The notes: generated from the letters alone by a model not told the origin. Shown: positions 1 through 7,971, numbered from the stretch's first letter. The stretch is 25,167 nucleotides of DNA from JALRAP01 sp046302815 (GCA_046302815.1 JBKCHO010000065.1:1-25167), one strand, 5' to 3'. Program-made: numbers and translations.

Positions 1-314
1 CCCTGAGCTTGTCCGATAGCTATCGGACGAAGTGTCGAAGGGCCGCCCCAAGGCTAAAATAAATTTTGTAAAATCGATAGGCAAATTTCCAATTGCACTT
101 AAACGATTAATTTGATCTGCTCCGATAAGATGAAAACCGGGGAGCTACGCTCACTTGCCCTGAGCTTGTCCGATAGCTATCGGACGAAGTGTCGAAGGGC
201 CGCCCCAAGGCTAAAATAAATTTTGTAAAATCGATATGCAAATTTCCAATTGCACTTAAACGATTAATTTGATCTTTTCAGATAAGGTGAAATCCGGGTA
301 GCCGCGCTCACTTA
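1..314. repeat. Two tandem copies of a 157-bp intergenic unit
   Basis: Bases 1-157 and 158-314 are the same unit repeated head to tail. I count about 10 mismatches in 157 positions and no length change, most of them in the last 40 bases. Each unit opens with CCCTGAGCTT, then a perfect 18-bp palindrome (GTCCGATAGCTATCGGAC at 11-28 and 168-185), then GTCGAAGGG and about 115 bases of AT-rich sequence with no coding signal. The next CCCTGAGCT falls at 315, exactly one period later, but that unit is degenerate. The window begins at a unit boundary, so the array may continue to the left. No convincing gene lies here. Confidence 0.9.
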
Positions 315-444
315 CCCTGAGCTAGTTTACCCTGAGCTAGTTTACCCTGAGCTTGCCAAATGGTCGAAGGGTCGAAAAGTCGAAGGGTCGAAGAGTCGAA
401 GGGTCGAAGTCAGCGAAACAAAACTTAAACCAGCTCAGGGTAAG
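311..444. repeat. Inverted repeat enclosing the short-repeat array
   Basis: The left arm is 311-326 (CTTACCCTGAGCTAGT). The right arm is 429-444 (ACCAGCTCAGGGTAAG). The arms are reverse complements at 15 of 16 positions and enclose about 100 bases of array. The right arm reaches into the 3' end of the adjoining minus-strand oxidoreductase gene and supplies its last residues (Asp-Leu-Pro) and its TGA. Confidence 0.75.
315..410. repeat. Degenerate short-repeat array (15-mers and GTCGAARR octamers)
   Basis: CCCTGAGCTAGTTTA occurs at 315-329 and 330-344, followed by a third, diverged CCCTGAGCTTG at 345. From 363 to 410 there are six consecutive octamers of the form GTCGAARR (one ends GT). Both pieces are halves of the element CCCTGAGCTTG...GTCGAAGGG, so the array looks like slippage expansion inside one copy. 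The short open frame across it is an artefact of the repeats. Confidence 0.85.
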
Positions 445-1478
445 TCGTAAATCATCCTCGCTGCTTCCTCCCCAACCAACGCCCCTATGGCAATTCCCAT
501 GCCACCCATGCGAACGGCGCAGTAGGTGTTGTGTCCTGTTTTTTTGATGATCGGCGATTTGGAACCACCCATGCCCATGATGCCGCTCCAGCGCATCTCC
601 ACTTCGTGCGGAATATTTGGAATGATCACGGTTCTCAAAAGTGCATCAAGTCGATATTGGATGATGTCGGTTAAACCGAATGTGGTTGTGTGCTCGGTTT
701 CGAAATCCATATTTCGGCCCCCACCAAAGAGAATGCGATTTCCAATATTTCTGAAGTAATAATAGCCCAAGTCATAGTGGAAGATGCCCTTGAACGGCAG
801 GTTCTCAATTGGTGATGTAATGAGTACTTGCGCACGGGCCGGCTCCACTTCCAATTCGGGAATCAGGTTTTTGGCAAAGCCGTTGGTGGCAAGCAGTGTT
901 TTTTTAGCTTGGATGCGAAGACCATTCTTACAAACGACTTCTGTATGGTTGGGATGGTCTTCCAAACTTTCAATGTCAATACCATTCAGGATGATGATGC
1001 CCTCGGCTGTTGCTTTTCGCATCAATGCCACCATCATATTGCCAGTGTGGATTTGTCCTTCTTCGGAGTTTGCTATCAGCGATTCGACCTGTTTGAAGTT
1101 GAATGTATTGATGTTTTCATTTTGCAGGGAATAAATTTCCTTTTTACCGGTGATCTCCTGCATCATTTGGTTCATCCGCGGAAGCGCTTCCATGCACTGC
1201 TCAAAAATCAACCGATCATTGGCCGTGAAGAGCTCATACCCGCCATTGTTTTCGAAACCGATGGTTTCATCGCCCAACAGGTTACGAAGCTTCTGAAGAC
1301 CTTTCCAGCGCCTTTCTACCCGCGTGGCTACCTCGCTTTCGCTTTCGCGAGATAAGTCATCCAATAGCTCTGAAATACTTCCAAAACAGGCGAAGCCGGC
1401 ATTGCGTGTACTGGCACCGTAAGGAAGGAATCCTCGATCCCCGACCACAATTCGTGCCTTAGGGTGGATCTTTTTCAT
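435..1478 (-). CDS. FAD-dependent oxidoreductase, DAO family (N-terminus uncertain)
   Basis: The product is a flavin amine or amino-acid oxidoreductase of the DAO superfamily (glycine oxidase / PuuB-like). The substrate cannot be told. Family marks are the GASTRNAGF segment near residue 23 (the Ser/Gly-Arg-Asn region next to the flavin in PuuB-like enzymes), the FGGGRNMDFE segment, and a C-terminal GGMGIAIGALVGEEAARM segment typical of the second FAD-binding strand. The first in-frame ATG (1478) leaves the dinucleotide-binding motif outside the protein. That motif, VVGSGIVGL, is encoded in the same frame at about 1494-1520, so the real protein must begin further upstream, yet no ATG, GTG or TTG is available before the TAA at 1554-1556. 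It is either a gene with an unusual start, a recently damaged gene, or a sequencing error. The stop codon lies in an inverted repeat arm. It faces away from crtY. Confidence 0.8.
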   Translation of the reverse strand: MKKIHPKARIVVGDRGFLPYGASTRNAGFACFGSISELLDDLSRESESEVATRVERRWKGLQKLRNLLGDETIGFENNGGYELFTANDRLIFEQCMEALPRMNQMMQEITGKKEIYSLQNENINTFNFKQVESLIANSEEGQIHTGNMMVALMRKATAEGIIILNGIDIESLEDHPNHTEVVCKNGLRIQAKKTLLATNGFAKNLIPELEVEPARAQVLITSPIENLPFKGIFHYDLGYYYFRNIGNRILFGGGRNMDFETEHTTTFGLTDIIQYRLDALLRTVIIPNIPHEVEMRWSGIMGMGGSKSPIIKKTGHNTYCAVRMGGMGIAIGALVGEEAARMIYDLP

Positions 1479-1553
1479 GGCAATGGCACTGCACAGTCCA
1501 ACAATACCGCTGCCTACAACAAATACATCGATTCCGTTTAAAACGGACTCTCG
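1479..1553 (-). other. In-frame 5' extension of the oxidoreductase carrying its GxGxxG motif
   Basis: Read on the minus strand from the TAA at 1556-1554, the frame runs RESVLNGIDVFVVGSG and on through IVGLCSAIA into the first ATG. The GxGxxG motif maps to 1497-1514. Before the TAA the same frame reads MYSMSFL, so one nonsense change would separate an ATG-containing leader from the enzyme. The only ATG after the TAA (within GATGTA, about 1526-1529) is out of frame. Confidence 0.75.
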
Positions 1554-1630
1554 TTACAAAAAAGACATGGAGTACATGGCTCCAAGTTAGTGAAAACAGA
1601 CCGAATTGGGTTTCTGTTGCGAGTTAAGGA

Positions 1631-1638
1631 TATATTTG
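1631..1638 (+). promoter_or_regulatory. -7 element (TATATTTG) of crtY
   Basis: TATATTTG is an exact match to the Bacteroidota -7 consensus TAnnTTTG. The crtY ATG is at 1655, so transcription would begin only about ten bases before it. A -33 TTG at the usual distance is not clear: TTG triplets lie at 1606 and 1616, neither well spaced. Confidence 0.5.
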
Positions 1639-1654
1639 CAAAGGCTTCCAATTC

Positions 1655-2815
1655 ATGTCGTCAAAGGCAAACTACGATTACATCATTATCGGTGCAGGTG
1701 CAGCAGGTCTGCACCTGGCTATGGCTTTTGCCCAAGATCAGCGCTTCTCAGATAAACGGATGCTCATCTTAGACCCCGATGATAAGCTCAAGAACGATCG
1801 TACCTGGTGCTTCTGGGAGCAAGGACCATCGCAATGGGATGCCATAGCACATAAGCAATGGCACAAGGGAATATACTTTTCACCCGAATCCAAAATCGAT
1901 TTGGATATGGGTGCCTACATCTATAAAAAGGTCCGTGGCATCGATTTCTATAATCATGCAAGAACCATCATCGCTAAAAACAATCGCATCGATTGGCTGC
2001 AGGAAGCAGTCAATTCTGTTTCTGATGATGTAAATCCAGTTGTGAGTTGTGAATCGGGCGCCTCCTTTACTTGCACGCATGTTTTCGATAGTCGTATTCC
2101 CGATTCATTTCAATCCACATCCGATAGTTTCATCCGCATTCAACAGCATTTCCTTGGATGGGTTGTCAAAGTGAAGGAGCCAATCTTTGATTCGGACGCA
2201 TTTACCGTAATGGATATCCGTGTTGTTTATAAAGACACAACCTGCTTTACCTATGTGTTGCCTACTTCGCCGTATGAAGCCTTGGTGGAATTTACCTTGT
2301 TCACTCCAGATTTGATTGGGATGCAAGACTATGAAGCGTGCTTAAAACAGTATATGAGCGAGTGCGTAGGTGCTTCCGATTTTGAGATTTTGGAAACCGA
2401 GTATGGCATTATTCCGATGACCGACTTTCCGTTTACCGCCTTTAACACCAATAGCATCACCCGTATTGGAACGGGTGGGGGATGGGTGAAACCGGCAACA
2501 GGTTATTCGTTCATGAATGCATCCAAGTTTTCCCAACGAATTTTGCAAAATCTTGCTACGGGTAAAAAACCATCTAATGGTTTAATGTCGCATCGTCATC
2601 GTAAGTACGACATTCTGTTGCTCGACATTTTCTCCAGAAGCAACCATTTAGGCAATGGTATCTTCAAGCAGTTGTGGAGTAAGAATCCTGCTCATCGAAT
2701 TTTTTCATTCTTAGACGAGACCACTTCCTTTACGGATGATGTGCGTGTGATTTCATCACTCAAGCCAGGTCCTTTTCTGAGGGCCTTGGCTAATCAATGG
2801 AAGAAGTGGATTTGA
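1655..2815 (+). CDS. crtY: Lycopene beta-cyclase
   Basis: The enzyme cyclises the ends of lycopene to give beta-carotene, the branch point to flavobacterial carotenoids such as zeaxanthin. The 386-residue length is normal for CrtY. The N-terminus has a Rossmann FAD/NAD motif, YDYIIIGAGAAGLHLA (glycines at 13, 15 and 18). The family signature DRTWCFW is at residues 48-54. The ATG at 1655 sits directly before the nucleotide-binding strand and behind a good -7 element. The gene stands alone: no phytoene synthase, desaturase or hydroxylase is seen nearby, and it converges on the nucleoside transporter gene with only 8 bases between the stops. Confidence 0.93.
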   Translation: MSSKANYDYIIIGAGAAGLHLAMAFAQDQRFSDKRMLILDPDDKLKNDRTWCFWEQGPSQWDAIAHKQWHKGIYFSPESKIDLDMGAYIYKKVRGIDFYNHARTIIAKNNRIDWLQEAVNSVSDDVNPVVSCESGASFTCTHVFDSRIPDSFQSTSDSFIRIQQHFLGWVVKVKEPIFDSDAFTVMDIRVVYKDTTCFTYVLPTSPYEALVEFTLFTPDLIGMQDYEACLKQYMSECVGASDFEILETEYGIIPMTDFPFTAFNTNSITRIGTGGGWVKPATGYSFMNASKFSQRILQNLATGKKPSNGLMSHRHRKYDILLLDIFSRSNHLGNGIFKQLWSKNPAHRIFSFLDETTSFTDDVRVISSLKPGPFLRALANQWKKWI

Positions 2816-2823
2816 TTCGGGGG

Positions 2824-4086
2824 TCAGATCAGCAATCCGGCGATGGAAGCTGATAGGTAAGAGGCCAGCGTTCCACAAAAGAGGGCTTTCATGCCGAGTC
2901 GAGCCAAATCGCCTCTGCGCTCGGGGGCCAGTTCACCGATACCTCCAATTTGCATTCCTACGCTTGCAAAATTTGCGAAGCCGCAAATGGCGATGGATAC
3001 AATCAACAGGCCTTTCTCAGTTAAAACAGGTACGCTTTGGTTAGCCAGATTTTGGAATGCAACGAATTCGTTGATGGTGAGTTTTTGCCCCAGTAAGGTT
3101 GCAACATTCGCCACATCTCCGGAAGGAACACCCATGGCCCACGCCATAGGATAGAAGAGTTTGCCGAAGATCCAATTCAAACTTAAATTGAATGTTGGGT
3201 CAAAAACATGTGCGGCTTTGAGAAGCATCCAGTCCACCATGGTGATTAGCGCGATGAAGCCAATCAACATAGCGATTACATTCATGGCAATTTTAAATCC
3301 GTCGCTGGCTCCGTGTGATATGGCATCCACCATGTTCACATAAGGGCTTTTTACCTCCAACTTCACTTGTCCCATGGTTTGACTTTGTTCGGTCTCGGGA
3401 AATACGATTTTGGATATCACCAATGCACCAGGAGCAGCCATCAAGCTGGCTGCAATCAGTTTTGGTGCAAGATCCAATCCTGCTGCGGCACCCATGTTTA
3501 CATACACCACCAAGATGCCCCCGGCAATACAGGCCAGGCTACCACTCATACTCGCGAGCAGTTCGCTCTTGGTCATTCCAGCCAAATAGGGGCGGATCAT
3601 GACTTGCGCTTCTACCTGTCCAACGAATGCACTTGCAACATTACTCAGAGCTTCGGCGCCGCTAACACGCATCACGAAATTCATGGCTTTGGCAATAGCC
3701 GATACAATCCGCTGCATGATCTTGAAGTGGTAAAGGATTGCCACCAATACACAAACCAAAATGATGGTAGCCGTAACATTGAATGCAAATACGAAACCTC
3801 CATTAGCGAAACTGCCAATGGTTCCATCAAATTGCTGTACCGCCACACCTCCATAAACAAACTCAACGCCTTTTCTGGCGAACAACTCTATTTTTTCCAT
3901 GCCATGACCCAGCTGTTGGAAAAAGGCAGTTACGGGAGGTATCTTCAAAACCAATACGGCAATCACAATCTGCAAAAGCAAACCACTGAATATAACCCTG
4001 GGGTTGATGGCTTTGCGATTATTACTGGCAAGGTATGCTATTCCAAGAATGGCGATGATACCGATTAGGCCGGTGAATCTATCCAT
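2824..4086 (-). CDS. nupC: Concentrative nucleoside transporter (CNT/NupC family)
   Basis: This inner-membrane, cation-coupled nucleoside uptake permease has 420 residues, the normal bacterial CNT size, and alternates hydrophobic segments throughout. The family signature G-x-K-x3-NEFVA-[FYM] is present as GQKLTINEFVAF at residues 333-344. The second substrate motif is GQVEAQ at 156-161, where most relatives as I remember them have GQ[TS]E. The third, CGFANFASVG at 368-377, keeps the Asn and Ser that hold the ribose in characterised CNTs. It follows the amino-acid permease gene by 71 bases and could be the last gene of that transcript or separate. No clear promoter was found in the gap. The substrate spectrum cannot be fixed. 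Confidence 0.93.
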   Translation of the reverse strand: MDRFTGLIGIIAILGIAYLASNNRKAINPRVIFSGLLLQIVIAVLVLKIPPVTAFFQQLGHGMEKIELFARKGVEFVYGGVAVQQFDGTIGSFANGGFVFAFNVTATIILVCVLVAILYHFKIMQRIVSAIAKAMNFVMRVSGAEALSNVASAFVGQVEAQVMIRPYLAGMTKSELLASMSGSLACIAGGILVVYVNMGAAAGLDLAPKLIAASLMAAPGALVISKIVFPETEQSQTMGQVKLEVKSPYVNMVDAISHGASDGFKIAMNVIAMLIGFIALITMVDWMLLKAAHVFDPTFNLSLNWIFGKLFYPMAWAMGVPSGDVANVATLLGQKLTINEFVAFQNLANQSVPVLTEKGLLIVSIAICGFANFASVGMQIGGIGELAPERRGDLARLGMKALFCGTLASYLSASIAGLLI

Positions 4087-4157
4087 AGTAATTCGTCTTT
4101 ATGGGGTTGAAAGTAATAAATCCATTTCAATCCACCATAGCTAAACCAAATTCACAG

Positions 4158-5483
4158 CTAGGACTTCTTTCCGAACTTATGAATCAGAAAGGCCGGAAGA
4201 ATGGTCAGGGCAGACCACACTATTTTCATCGGATCGTTTTGGGCAAAATAAAAAATCATCCAAATGGAAACAGCAATGAATATGAGTGGGGTAATAGGGT
4301 AGCCCCAGGTTTTAATGGTGTTCTCATTGGCCATTCCTTTCGATCGCAATACAAAAACACCGGATACGGTTAACACCGAGAAAATGGTTAGCGTAATACC
4401 GATGTATTCGATGATTGATTTGAAGTCAGAGAAAACGACCATGATGGAAGACAAAACGGTTTGCAAAAGAATCGCATTTACCGGAGCTCCATTTTCACTT
4501 TGTTGCCCAAGTTTGGATAATAGTGGATAGTCAAGTCCCATTTTTTGAGTCACTCTGGGACCCGCAATAAACATGGCATTGATTCCAGCCACCAAAGCCA
4601 ATGCGAATAGTGCTCCAAAAACCAGAGCAGTGTTTGGAGAGAACACCTTGTTGACAACGATGTTGCCCACATCTACTACACCACGCATCTCATCGAATGA
4701 GCAGGTGTACATGAAAACGGCTGTAAGAGCTAGATAAATACAGGTTACAACACCCGTGCCCACCAAGAGTGAAAAAGGCAGATTCTTTTTCGGGTCAATC
4801 ATGTTTCCAGCGATGTAGGCGGATGCATTCCATCCGCTATAAGCAAAAAGCACCCACACAAGGGATCCTGCGAAAGGCATACCCAATATGGTGCTGGATG
4901 AGATTTCGGAAGGTGCAAAGGACACGCCCGAACTCGAAGAGCTGGGAAGCAAGAGTAGTGGCGACAAAACCAATACAACGATGAATCCCAGCTTTACATA
5001 GGTCATTATATTTTGGAAACCTCCTCCAGATTCAACACCTTTCAATTGAATAAGGGTAACCAAGATGATCAGCGAAACGCCAATGGCTTTAGTCATAAAA
5101 CCCACCGGCATTCCGGGAGCCATTTGGTCTGTGATGGGACCCAGGTATTCTCCTGAAGCCAAGGCCAAGGAAGCAATGGCTGCAGAGAAACCTACAATAA
5201 GCGACACCCAACCGCTGGCAAGACCAAGTACGGGGTGATAAATTTTGCTTAAGAAAGTGTATTCGCCACCCGATTCTCTCAAAGTGGTTGCCACTTCGGC
5301 GTAGGCTAAAGCTCCGCAGAGTGAAAAAATCCCTCCAATAAGCCAAATCATCATGATGGAAAATGGATCTGGAATGGCATCAGGCATCACTTGGAATCCG
5401 ATGGAGGTGAATATGCCCGTGCCAATCATGTTAGCAACAACCATATTGGCTGCAACGGATTTAGAGTAAAGTTTGGTTGTCAT
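4158..5483 (-). CDS. APC-superfamily amino acid permease
   Basis: This 441-residue inner-membrane permease has about 12 hydrophobic segments. The first helix has the unwound glycine motif ANMIGTGIFTSIGF (GTGIF at 21-25), where the substrate carboxylate binds in APC transporters. The sixth helix region, FAYSGWNASAYIAGNM followed by DPKKNLP, is typical of the LAT / amino-acid transporter branch. No single substrate can be assigned. Its ATG lies one base after the TGA of the serine hydrolase gene, so translation is probably coupled. Its place at the end of a peptidoglycan-enzyme operon suggests, as inference only, uptake or exchange of amino acids. Confidence 0.92.
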   Translation of the reverse strand: MTTKLYSKSVAANMVVANMIGTGIFTSIGFQVMPDAIPDPFSIMMIWLIGGIFSLCGALAYAEVATTLRESGGEYTFLSKIYHPVLGLASGWVSLIVGFSAAIASLALASGEYLGPITDQMAPGMPVGFMTKAIGVSLIILVTLIQLKGVESGGGFQNIMTYVKLGFIVVLVLSPLLLLPSSSSSGVSFAPSEISSSTILGMPFAGSLVWVLFAYSGWNASAYIAGNMIDPKKNLPFSLLVGTGVVTCIYLALTAVFMYTCSFDEMRGVVDVGNIVVNKVFSPNTALVFGALFALALVAGINAMFIAGPRVTQKMGLDYPLLSKLGQQSENGAPVNAILLQTVLSSIMVVFSDFKSIIEYIGITLTIFSVLTVSGVFVLRSKGMANENTIKTWGYPITPLIFIAVSIWMIFYFAQNDPMKIVWSALTILPAFLIHKFGKKS

Positions 5484-5484
5484 T

Positions 5485-6771
5485 TCACATCAGAGGTTTA
5501 GCAAGTGCAGTTCGGATTTCTTCAAATTGGTATTTCGATTCCCTTTTTCTGTTTTTTTCGATCTCATAGATGCGGTTAAACATCCTTCCGAAAAGTGGGA
5601 ATGCCAGCTTTTCATATTCGTATCTTCCATCGCCAATGATTCCATTCTCATTGGCAATTACTGTTGCTGCAAGGAAAAATTCAACGCCATTTTCCAAATC
5701 TACTACATACGACACATCGGAAGCAAATCCATACGAGAGGCCAACGATGTTGAATATCTTAAGCGATTCACTCCATTTGAGTTTCGGATGGGCATCGTGA
5801 AGGAAATATTTTTTTAGGTGTCTAGGAAATTTCACGGTGTCCGCATATTCGGAGATGCCCGAGTTTTTCGGCGTAGTAGAAAGGTATTGCCATAAGAACG
5901 CCCTGTCATTTGCCGTTAGATTCCATTCTTGGGTTGATATGGCATCAGGTATAGCGAAACGGATCAACATATCTAGCACCTCTTCCAATGGAAGTTCATT
6001 GGAATTGCTGAAGTCCTTGGGTTTCCAAAAGGTTCTGTTATTCTCCACATAAGCCTTGCCTGCTTTTCTTCCTTTGGCATAAAGGTGCGATGTGTCGCGA
6101 TTCATTCGTGCAGGCAGATGATGTATTTTGCCAGTTTTGGGATCGGTAAATCGGATGTAGGGAGCGTATCTGTTTTGTTCTTTGTCGCAATCGGAGAAGC
6201 GGATTGGGATTCGTGTGCGTTTGTAACCCTTTTCCATAAGTTTGTCCCTGATCAATCCTTGCCCGAGGAAGTCATAGAGTCTGTTGTAGCTCGGATTGTC
6301 TGATGCTACCAATATCTTCCGCATGAAATGCGACAAACTAGGTGATCCATCTTTCGTACTCGGGTCGGTTTTCATGGAGGTCTGGCACGGCTCGGCGGCT
6401 ATGATCTCCATGGGTGTGTGGATGTCGAGCCATGGAACTGCATTCTTACAAAGTTCATTTACCTTTTCGAATGACAGAAAGGTCAATGGCAGTTTAACCA
6501 GTGAAGCTGGATAAAAATACTCCTTTTGTGCAAGGCCGAAGGTGTGATAGGTTAAGGAAGGAGACCGTCCTTTGTTGCGATCCACTTGAACATAAATCAC
6601 ACGGAGATGGCAATCGCTTTGTAGCTTATCCTTTCGGGGGATCCCGTTTCCGGCCGAGTTCTCAATAACACCGTCCAATAACTCCGAGTCACCTGGCAAG
6701 GAGTTCATCCATGCCAATGAAACGACAGCAAGCAGTAAGGTGATGAGTAGTCCCGCTCTTTGCAACATCAT
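5485..6771 (-). CDS. Beta-lactamase-fold serine hydrolase, membrane-anchored or secreted
   Basis: This 428-residue protein has an N-terminal hydrophobic segment (about residues 7-21) as signal peptide or anchor. The nucleophile motif SxxK is Ser90-Leu-Val-Lys93, within YPASLVKLP. The SDN motif is Ser157-Asp-Asn159, followed by PSYNRLYD as in class A beta-lactamase-like enzymes. The third motif, KTG on strand beta-3, is not clear: the matching region reads KIFNIVGLSYGFASD, and the KTG within DPKTGKIH lies too early. I infer a peptidoglycan-peptide or related amide hydrolase and not a drug-resistance enzyme. Two adjacent ATGs (6771, 6768) could start it. The start abuts the preceding lipoprotein stop with no gap, and the permease follows by one base. 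Confidence 0.85.
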   Translation of the reverse strand: MMLQRAGLLITLLLAVVSLAWMNSLPGDSELLDGVIENSAGNGIPRKDKLQSDCHLRVIYVQVDRNKGRSPSLTYHTFGLAQKEYFYPASLVKLPLTFLSFEKVNELCKNAVPWLDIHTPMEIIAAEPCQTSMKTDPSTKDGSPSLSHFMRKILVASDNPSYNRLYDFLGQGLIRDKLMEKGYKRTRIPIRFSDCDKEQNRYAPYIRFTDPKTGKIHHLPARMNRDTSHLYAKGRKAGKAYVENNRTFWKPKDFSNSNELPLEEVLDMLIRFAIPDAISTQEWNLTANDRAFLWQYLSTTPKNSGISEYADTVKFPRHLKKYFLHDAHPKLKWSESLKIFNIVGLSYGFASDVSYVVDLENGVEFFLAATVIANENGIIGDGRYEYEKLAFPLFGRMFNRIYEIEKNRKRESKYQFEEIRTALAKPLM

Positions 6772-7971
6772 TTACTTGCGCATAAATACCAATTCATTCT
6801 GCTCCGAACTTGCCCAATGGTAACCCATCGAGAAATCAAGTCGACCACCATATATGGCAGTGTCCTTGTATGCATAGGCAAGATCTTTTTGGAATAAATT
6901 CTCATTGAAATCTGCAACCGGAATGGTGTACTTACCAAATACTTTAGCGGTGAATGTGTCAGGCTTCCAATGCTTGTAGGGGATGCCAGTGTCATCTTGT
7001 ACATGGTTTACGGTTTTTGCCAAGATGTTGTTTCTGATGCCTGTGAAGGTTCGGTAGTGGGGTAGGTAAGAGGCAGCTTTCAAGAAGCTGTTATAAGCAG
7101 GTTTTGATTCAAGGTAGCTCACCAACGGTTTGTCGGCCTCAAATCCTTCATCTGAAATGTTAACTGAGAAGTAAGTGAGTGTTTTCTCTTCATTTGTTCC
7201 GGTTTTTCTGAAAACGATATGAACACCTTTCGAGAAGTTGTGATCTCTTTGGGCGATTGGAGTCAGTATCACGGCACCTGCAGAATCAAAAGTTGCGTCC
7301 TGGATATCCAGAATTTCATGTCCGGTTACCCCGATGCCCCAAACAATAGGAAGAATCATGCCTGTGATGAGCTTTCTTGAACGAAGGTCGGCGCGCATGT
7401 TCCGGGTGATGAAATAGCTCTTATTGAAGATGTCGCGCATATTGAAGTTGACATCTTTCAGCAGTGTGTTTTTCTCATCAATGCTAAGAGAATCCATATC
7501 TGGAAAATAGCCAACAGGCTCAATGGCCATCATTACATAATCTTTGGCATTTGGATACATATAGTGCATATGAAGAAAGTCGCCTCCAGAAAATGGATAA
7601 AATACAGGTAGCGAATCATTACGGCCATTCGCTTTCAGTACACCACTATACCAATCCCGAACTTTGAAAAGCCTGTTTTGCTCAATCTTCGACATATTTT
7701 CCGCCAATTCATTGCTATACGCCGCGAAAAAAGAGGTGTCGATTCCAAATTCTATATTGCTGTTTGACCTTCCTGATATATAATTCAAGATTGAATTAAA
7801 GTATGGATGAGCTGGCTTGATTTCCTCCTTGGGTGTTGGAGCAACAGCAAGGCTATCTGCAGTAGCTCGCTTTTGCTCCTCTAATTCCTTTTTTGCCTCA
7901 TTGCCGCAAGATGAGATAAAAAGGATGCTTGTAAATGCCAATACAAAGGGCGACAGTTTGATTTTTTTCAT
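6772..7971 (-). CDS. Lipoprotein of unknown function in the cell-wall operon
   Basis: I do not recognise a named family. The 399-residue product has a clear lipoprotein signal: two lysines, a hydrophobic stretch, then ISSC with Cys22 as the lipidated residue, followed by an acidic/lysine-rich linker (to about residue 50). The mature part is one globular region without repeats. The most conserved-looking core is FYPFSGGDFLHMHYMYPN, then YVMMAIEPVG, around residues 125-160. A second notable stretch is MILPIVWGIGVTGHEI near 205-220, less hydrophobic than a true membrane helix. The gene lies 38 bases after the M23 peptidase gene and abuts the serine hydrolase gene, so a periplasmic or outer-membrane role alongside those enzymes is the natural inference. 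Confidence 0.85.
   Translation of the reverse strand: MKKIKLSPFVLAFTSILFISSCGNEAKKELEEQKRATADSLAVAPTPKEEIKPAHPYFNSILNYISGRSNSNIEFGIDTSFFAAYSNELAENMSKIEQNRLFKVRDWYSGVLKANGRNDSLPVFYPFSGGDFLHMHYMYPNAKDYVMMAIEPVGYFPDMDSLSIDEKNTLLKDVNFNMRDIFNKSYFITRNMRADLRSRKLITGMILPIVWGIGVTGHEILDIQDATFDSAGAVILTPIAQRDHNFSKGVHIVFRKTGTNEEKTLTYFSVNISDEGFEADKPLVSYLESKPAYNSFLKAASYLPHYRTFTGIRNNILAKTVNHVQDDTGIPYKHWKPDTFTAKVFGKYTIPVADFNENLFQKDLAYAYKDTAIYGGRLDFSMGYHWASSEQNELVFMRK

Noticed and set aside
1..410. Possible CRISPR array
   Set aside because: The repeats are directly adjacent without unique spacers of even length, the 157-bp units are too long, and no cas gene is present.
353..547. Short plus-strand frame rich in GRRVE/SKG repeats
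   Set aside because: It is only a translation of the GTCGAARR octamer array and the antisense of the oxidoreductase gene end.
3367..4068. 233-residue plus-strand frame opposite the nucleoside transporter
   Set aside because: It lies wholly inside a confident membrane-protein gene and its translation has no recognisable domain.
4107..4131. TTGAAA...TTTCAA inverted repeat before the nucleoside transporter gene
   Set aside because: Arms of only six AT-rich bases around a 12-base loop, with no T run; it could easily occur by chance.
5485..6771. True class A beta-lactamase (antibiotic resistance)
   Set aside because: SxxK and SDN are present, but KTG is not evident, the protein is longer than usual, and the context is a cell-wall operon.
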